Source of the DNA: a virus
Virus record (IMG/VR): IMGVR_UViG_3300045738_000749
Coordinates: 1 to 23,840 of that record
Direction: 5' to 3' (one strand)
Length of the DNA: 23,840 nt
The notes under the pieces are model-generated. The model was not told the origin of the DNA. It did not search any database and was given only the letters and a program-made list of their open reading frames with translations. Position 1 is the stretch's first letter, and the number at the start of each line of letters is the position of its first letter. Position numbers and translations under genes: made by a program. Positions 19,455 to 23,840 of this stretch are shown here, one piece after another.

Positions 19455-20231
19455 ATGGGTGCTGCTGCTGGCCCGATGATTCAGTTGGGAATGGGGGTGG
19501 TATCGGCTGGGGTGTCTGCATCCGCTGGCAGTAAGGCCAAGGCCGGACTGTATGAACACGCGAGCCTGATCGAAGAATTCGGCGAAGTAGATGCAACGAA
19601 TGTCGAAGAGTTTGGTGCGTTACAGGTTGCCTATCAGAAGGCCCAGGCGGGTTATAAACACGACTTCGCGATAAAGAGCTCCAGGCTCGAAGATAAAAAG
19701 GTCGATCTATTCGAGCAGGGTGTTAAAAAAGATATTCGCGATGAGAAACGCGCAGCGCGTGATCGAATGATGATGCGAACTAAAAGCATTCTCGACACAC
19801 TCAGCACGCAAACGGCAGCGCGAACCGCCCAGGGCATCGTCGCGTTTGAGGGTAGCCCGTTACATATGCAGCGAGTCGATTTTCTTGAGTACGAGGCCGA
19901 CAAAGCGATTGATCGAGGGGATACTGCCGAACGTGTCGTCGATCTCAAATTCTTTGGCGGTGAACGCGCGAAGCTGATGCGTGAACGTAATTCGCTATTG
20001 CGTGATATTGCTGGGGTTGAACTCGGTAGCGCGATGGCGTCGGCTGGCCTCACCGAAGGTGCGTACGAAATGCAAGCTGGGAGTATGCGTCGATCTTATG
20101 CGCTCGAGGCGGGCTCTTACCGTATACAAGGACAATCTGCAAAACGTCAGAGCTACATGAGCGGAATGAATTCGTTGTTTACTGGCATCAATCGTTATCA
20201 ATCACTAGGCGGGACATTTGGGCAATCCTAA
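19455..20231 (+). CDS. Internal virion protein, gp14-like
   Basis: 258 residues from ATG at 19455, with GGAGG upstream in the end of the nozzle gene. It begins with a hydrophobic, Gly/Ala-rich segment (GAAAGPMIQLGMGVVSAGVSASAGS), as gp14-type ejection proteins do, then long polar helices (EEFGALQVAYQKAQAGYKHD, RMMMRTKSILDTLSTQTAARTAQG) with the GIVAFEGSPLHMQ motif, and ends Gly/Tyr/Ser-rich. Such proteins enter the cell envelope first and help form the DNA conduit. Assignment is by position, start and composition. Confidence 0.78.
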   Translation: MGAAAGPMIQLGMGVVSAGVSASAGSKAKAGLYEHASLIEEFGEVDATNVEEFGALQVAYQKAQAGYKHDFAIKSSRLEDKKVDLFEQGVKKDIRDEKRAARDRMMMRTKSILDTLSTQTAARTAQGIVAFEGSPLHMQRVDFLEYEADKAIDRGDTAERVVDLKFFGGERAKLMRERNSLLRDIAGVELGSAMASAGLTEGAYEMQAGSMRRSYALEAGSYRIQGQSAKRQSYMSGMNSLFTGINRYQSLGGTFGQS

Positions 20232-23200
20232 TGGTCGAACGTTACAAAAGCGACGCGCAGTATAAGCCGGGGATGAATCCGTACCGTTACGCGGAAGGGA
20301 TCACTACGCCCGCTGCACCCCAGTTAACGCCGCCACCGCCAGCACCTAATCTGCGACGACCGCGCACAACGCCAGGGCTTGCCAAGGCAGCGGCAGCAAA
20401 GCAGGAAGGCTCGCAATTAACGCAGATGCTCGGTCAATGGTCGGATACGTTGTACGAGCAAGCGGCAGAAAAAATTGCAATCGAGGCCGAGGCTGAAGGG
20501 ATCGAGGCGGGCAACCATACCGACGCAGATGGGAACCTGATACCGCCAGAACTAGACACGCGAAACATTAACGTTCGGTCTAAAGCCTATTACAAAGGGC
20601 AAGTGCTGGCCTATAAGAGCGCAACACAAACCGACATTATTACAAGCGTTGCACGTTTTGAGCTCGAATCCCCAGAGAATGATGACGATTATAGTCGAAA
20701 GATCGAGGCATATCGGGCGGGCCTTACCGAAGGATTAACCGGCAAGAACAAGCTGTGGGCTAATAATGAAATCAATACGCGGGCCGCACACGGATTGGTA
20801 AGGATTCGCGAGCGGGCGTTACAGACTTCACGCGAGAACCAGGCGGCAGAGGTTAGACGCAACGCCGAAGCGCTGGGTGGAGAGGCGCTTGTTGATGCGT
20901 TTAATGGGGAGACAGACGAGTCGTTTATTAAATACTCGCAAATCGAGGATGCGTTACTTGAGTCGGTGGACAGCCTATTGATGGATCGAGATAAGGCTGA
21001 TGACATCCTGTCCAAGTTGCGGGACGAAATTACAGTCCAAACATTAAAGGGGGTATTCGTTAGAACAATCAAGAATGAGGGGCTGTCGGCAGCAGAGGAG
21101 GCATTGCAGCGGTTGGAGGAAATGAGCCCGGATGATATGCGTATTCGAGTGTGGAAAGATGAGGATGGCAACCTCGACCCCAATGGCGAATATGCAGATT
21201 ATTTATCACTGACCCCGGCATTACGCGACCGATTGATTCGAGAAGCAAAAACCGAGATTAGCTCATCACGTACACGGTTTAATAAGGAGAAAGCACTCGC
21301 CAATGCAGAGCGGTCAGCGGTTAATACACTGATTGCTAAAGAGTTAGGCAATATAGAAAACACAATTAAAAACGGAGAAGAACCGGTCAAGGCGGATATG
21401 GCCGCACTCGATAAAGCGACTCAAGAGAACCCCAAACATCGCTCCCGTTTTACGAAGTGGAAAGAGATTCTACAGAGGGTGCAGTATTGGAAGTCGCAGC
21501 CACTATTGAAGGTCGAGCAAAAGATTGCTTTGGCTAGAGCGCAAGATGAAGTAAGTGATATCTCAATGCGAACGCTCTTGATAATCGAGAAGATGTACAA
21601 GGCGCGCCAGGCGGAGACAACGGGAGATAATCGCGCCGCCGTTGAACGTGTGGTTGACGAGATGAAGACGATGCTGTCGGAGGTGAGTCCTCACAATCCC
21701 GAGTTGAGGGTAGACCTCGAAAAACTTGACGAGTTAGTTGGGGCAGTAAAAGGCACCTCGTTATATGAAAAGTTAGAAGACGAAAAATATTATTACAAAA
21801 CACTGAGCAAGATACTCGGCCTTTCAAAAGAGCAACGAGTAGCCATGATGGATCAGTGGGAAAAATCGAAAAAGTCAGACCCATACCGTGCAGAACTTTT
21901 CGCTCGCCTGGAGCCGCTACACAATGCACTGATAGCGGATAAGGAAACAGAGATAGCAGAGCAAGTTGGTCACATGAGAACCGCCCTGCTGTCGGATAAG
22001 AAAATCGACAAGAATGAATTACAGGCGCTTGAAGACGCGGCAAGACACACCAAATACGAAAAACCTCTCGCATTAGCACTTCAAAAATACGAGGCACTCA
22101 ACAGTTTTCAAATGATGCCAGTTGTCACCGATGATGGCAGTCCGAATCAAAATGATTGGTTACTTGAACAAAGGGGTAAAACGTTTGGTGCGAGAGAGGC
22201 TGAAGTAATCGACCATCTTGCCGCCTTTCACGATAAAGCACTAACCCGCATCAAAGCGGGCAAGGGTTTGGACGTTGCGATAGATATGGGCATATTAGAT
22301 GAGCGTGATTTGCCCGCGCTGAACAGTGCGACTGTAGGGAGCCGAGAGAACTTTAGCGCATTCCTCTCGCTGCGCGCGGATGCGGCGGCGAAAGCACAGG
22401 CGGGATTTGGGCCGCAAACAGTGGTAGGGCTAGAGGCGGATTTCGATCCAGAAGCAGAAACACGCATACCAGGGCGTAGGGGTGTTGGTTTTAATGTGCC
22501 CGCGTTAAGGCCCGCCGAGGTGGATTTATTAGTGGAGCAGATGACGGCTGCGAGCCCGGATGCCCAGGTGCAGATACTTGAGACACTAGTCGAGAATCTC
22601 GATACACAGGGAGCGATGCTGATTTTTGGGCAGTTCGATAAGAAGGGCGCGACCGTGTTGGCGATGGCGGGTTCGTTAATGACCGATGATGCTGCGGGTG
22701 TTGCGCGCGAAGTCGTGATAGGACGCACCATGGTGAATGCACCATTCATGCCGCCAATCGCTACACTGCGCTTGGAGATCATGCAAGAGTTGATGGGCGC
22801 AATGCCGGTCAGTACTAACTTAGAGTACGCACAGTTAGATGCACTGACGGATACTATTGTCGCGAACATAGCGTATAAGGCTGCTGTAAACATGAGCTCT
22901 ACCGATGCATCGTATGATCCCACATCATTCAAGGACAATTATGGAACGACTTTAGATGCTGCGGTAGACGATGTCACGGGCGGAATCATTACGGTTAATT
23001 GGGATGAATCGAGCGCGGGTAGTGATACAGAATACAGGTTATTCGCGCCTCGACGCGGGTGGACGAGGGAGGATTTTGTTCAAGCACGGCGAGCGATCAC
23101 ACCAGAGCACCTCATCAATATGGGCGGGCTTAGTGAACACCACGACAAGGCGGCAGTATTAGAAGGGATTAGAGGCAACGTTGGACTTGTAAGTAACCAG

Positions 23201-23713
23201 GGTTCGGTTTATAAATTTGAGCCCGTCGGTGGATTGGGTGAACGCGGTAAGGGTTATTACTTAAAGCAGTCCGGTGGTGATGAGAAATATGTCGCTGGGA
23301 AAGACGGGAAGGTATTCGTGTTTCGATTCCCAGAGGGCAAGTATTGGCCGGATCGAACGCCGTCTGTTAAGAGCTTTTTCGGATTCAAAGATACTAAACC
23401 GTCTGCTACTGACCCCGGTTCTGGCATGAAGGAAGCGCTACCCGATGCGAAGCGTGATGAGTTAGCTCACGCGACTGTCACTTCAATAATTGATGGCAAG
23501 GCTACGCTAGACATCATAGATGGGTTGCCTCAAAAAACTGCTGACAAGGTTGTTCGTCTTTTGGAGGAAAATTTTAAATATGCGGGAGAACACTTCAAAC
23601 CATCAGGGGACGACGATAAAGGATCGACCCCATACCTTGACGAACTTGAAGATCGTTTGCGCGGAAAGAAGCTCGCCGAAGGCAAACCAATACTTGTGAA
23701 GAAGAAAAGGTAA
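20231..23713 (+). CDS. Large internal virion (ejection) protein
   Basis: 1160 residues from ATG at 20231, on the previous stop codon (TAATG). The N-terminal 65 residues are Pro-rich and flexible (TTPAAPQLTPPPPAPNLRRP). The rest is mostly long charged helices with many coiled-coil-like segments (AAEKIAIEAEAEGIEAG, LRDEITVQTLKG, EKALANAERSAVNTLIAKEL), then a more globular C-terminus from about residue 730. Size and place match gp15/gp16-type ejection proteins. I see no lysozyme or transglycosylase active-site motif. It contains no CTCGAG, unlike the rest of the genome. Its stop overlaps the next ATG. Confidence 0.82.
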   Translation: MVERYKSDAQYKPGMNPYRYAEGITTPAAPQLTPPPPAPNLRRPRTTPGLAKAAAAKQEGSQLTQMLGQWSDTLYEQAAEKIAIEAEAEGIEAGNHTDADGNLIPPELDTRNINVRSKAYYKGQVLAYKSATQTDIITSVARFELESPENDDDYSRKIEAYRAGLTEGLTGKNKLWANNEINTRAAHGLVRIRERALQTSRENQAAEVRRNAEALGGEALVDAFNGETDESFIKYSQIEDALLESVDSLLMDRDKADDILSKLRDEITVQTLKGVFVRTIKNEGLSAAEEALQRLEEMSPDDMRIRVWKDEDGNLDPNGEYADYLSLTPALRDRLIREAKTEISSSRTRFNKEKALANAERSAVNTLIAKELGNIENTIKNGEEPVKADMAALDKATQENPKHRSRFTKWKEILQRVQYWKSQPLLKVEQKIALARAQDEVSDISMRTLLIIEKMYKARQAETTGDNRAAVERVVDEMKTMLSEVSPHNPELRVDLEKLDELVGAVKGTSLYEKLEDEKYYYKTLSKILGLSKEQRVAMMDQWEKSKKSDPYRAELFARLEPLHNALIADKETEIAEQVGHMRTALLSDKKIDKNELQALEDAARHTKYEKPLALALQKYEALNSFQMMPVVTDDGSPNQNDWLLEQRGKTFGAREAEVIDHLAAFHDKALTRIKAGKGLDVAIDMGILDERDLPALNSATVGSRENFSAFLSLRADAAAKAQAGFGPQTVVGLEADFDPEAETRIPGRRGVGFNVPALRPAEVDLLVEQMTAASPDAQVQILETLVENLDTQGAMLIFGQFDKKGATVLAMAGSLMTDDAAGVAREVVIGRTMVNAPFMPPIATLRLEIMQELMGAMPVSTNLEYAQLDALTDTIVANIAYKAAVNMSSTDASYDPTSFKDNYGTTLDAAVDDVTGGIITVNWDESSAGSDTEYRLFAPRRGWTREDFVQARRAITPEHLINMGGLSEHHDKAAVLEGIRGNVGLVSNQGSVYKFEPVGGLGERGKGYYLKQSGGDEKYVAGKDGKVFVFRFPEGKYWPDRTPSVKSFFGFKDTKPSATDPGSGMKEALPDAKRDELAHATVTSIIDGKATLDIIDGLPQKTADKVVRLLEENFKYAGEHFKPSGDDDKGSTPYLDELEDRLRGKKLAEGKPILVKKKR

Positions 23714-23840
23714 TGGTCGGTTTTTATGAGGAAGTGACAGACTATCGCCGACGGTTGGTGAATCGTAACGTTGTCAGCAGTCCAGAAGAAGCACAAGAAA
23801 GAGTCACGGGCGGTGATGTGTTCTCGGCGGTGCGTAAATC
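23713..23840 (+). CDS. Partial CDS, probably another ejection or tail protein
   Basis: ATG at 23713 overlaps the previous TAA and the frame stays open to the window edge for 42 codons, starting MVGFYEEVTDYRRRLVNR and reaching VFSAVRKS. It is charged and helical with no motif. By gene order it would be the next internal virion protein or a tail component. Confidence 0.65.
   Translation, partial: MVGFYEEVTDYRRRLVNRNVVSSPEEAQERVTGGDVFSAVRK

Noticed and set aside
22228-22938. 236-codon minus-strand ORF
   Set aside because: It lies wholly opposite the ejection protein gene, is Ser/Ala-rich and repetitive as antisense frames are, and has no neighbours on that strand.
1-23840. Search for tRNA genes, CRISPR arrays, insertion sequences and att sites
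   Set aside because: No cloverleaf-like segment, regular spaced repeats, transposase frame or integrase was seen.

Overview
The window is a contiguous piece of a tailed bacteriophage genome with podovirus (short-tail) morphogenesis. The structural block reads in the order TerS, TerL, a small conserved protein, a Pro/Ala-rich protein, T7 gp8-like portal, a Bbp19-like protein, scaffold, major capsid protein, a decoration-like protein, T7 gp11-like tail tube A, gp12-like tail nozzle, then large internal (ejection) proteins. Coding is dense, with ATGA/TAATG overlaps throughout. No integrase, T7-type RNA polymerase, tRNA or rRNA is visible, so host and lifestyle cannot be fixed. The base composition (around 50-55% GC by eye) and gene families fit a phage of a Gram-negative, probably proteobacterial, host; that is inference.

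Layout. (1) 3-3213, rightward: a truncated gene, then a lysis/membrane cassette (two single-TM peptides, a secreted protein, a TM plus coiled-coil protein, a three-TM holin), a small WVDSD protein, a Fis-type HTH/metallophosphoesterase fusion and two small unknowns. (2) 3291-6705, leftward: an early operon driven by a sigma70-like promoter near 6736-6764. It encodes five or six small unknown proteins, then a recombination set: Sak4-like RecA-fold ATPase, PD-(D/E)XK exonuclease and a protein with an SSB-type acidic tail. A weak intrinsic terminator for it sits at 3212-3236. (3) 6706-7036: a 331-bp divergent control region rich in inverted repeats. (4) 7037-9374, rightward: Cro/YdaS-like regulator, Cys-rich protein, lambda O-like and P-like replication proteins, zinc ribbon, small unknown, RusA resolvase and a conserved unknown. 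(5) 9361-10032: GH108 endolysin and a one-TM peptide. (6) 10029-23840: packaging, head, tail and ejection genes.

The genes form a mosaic: lambda-like replication initiation and helicase loading, Sak4/exonuclease/SSB-tail annealing recombination with RusA resolution, and a T7-like virion. The points most worth a second look are: an AT-rich gene with an MscS-channel-like domain inserted between scaffold and capsid (15424-15765); a structured leader with repeated hairpin modules before the capsid gene (15821-16004); the divergent control region with two hairpins whose loops are C9 and G7; a Walker A motif in the Sak4-like protein with Trp in place of Gly; and strong over-representation of CTCGAG (34 sites found by hand).
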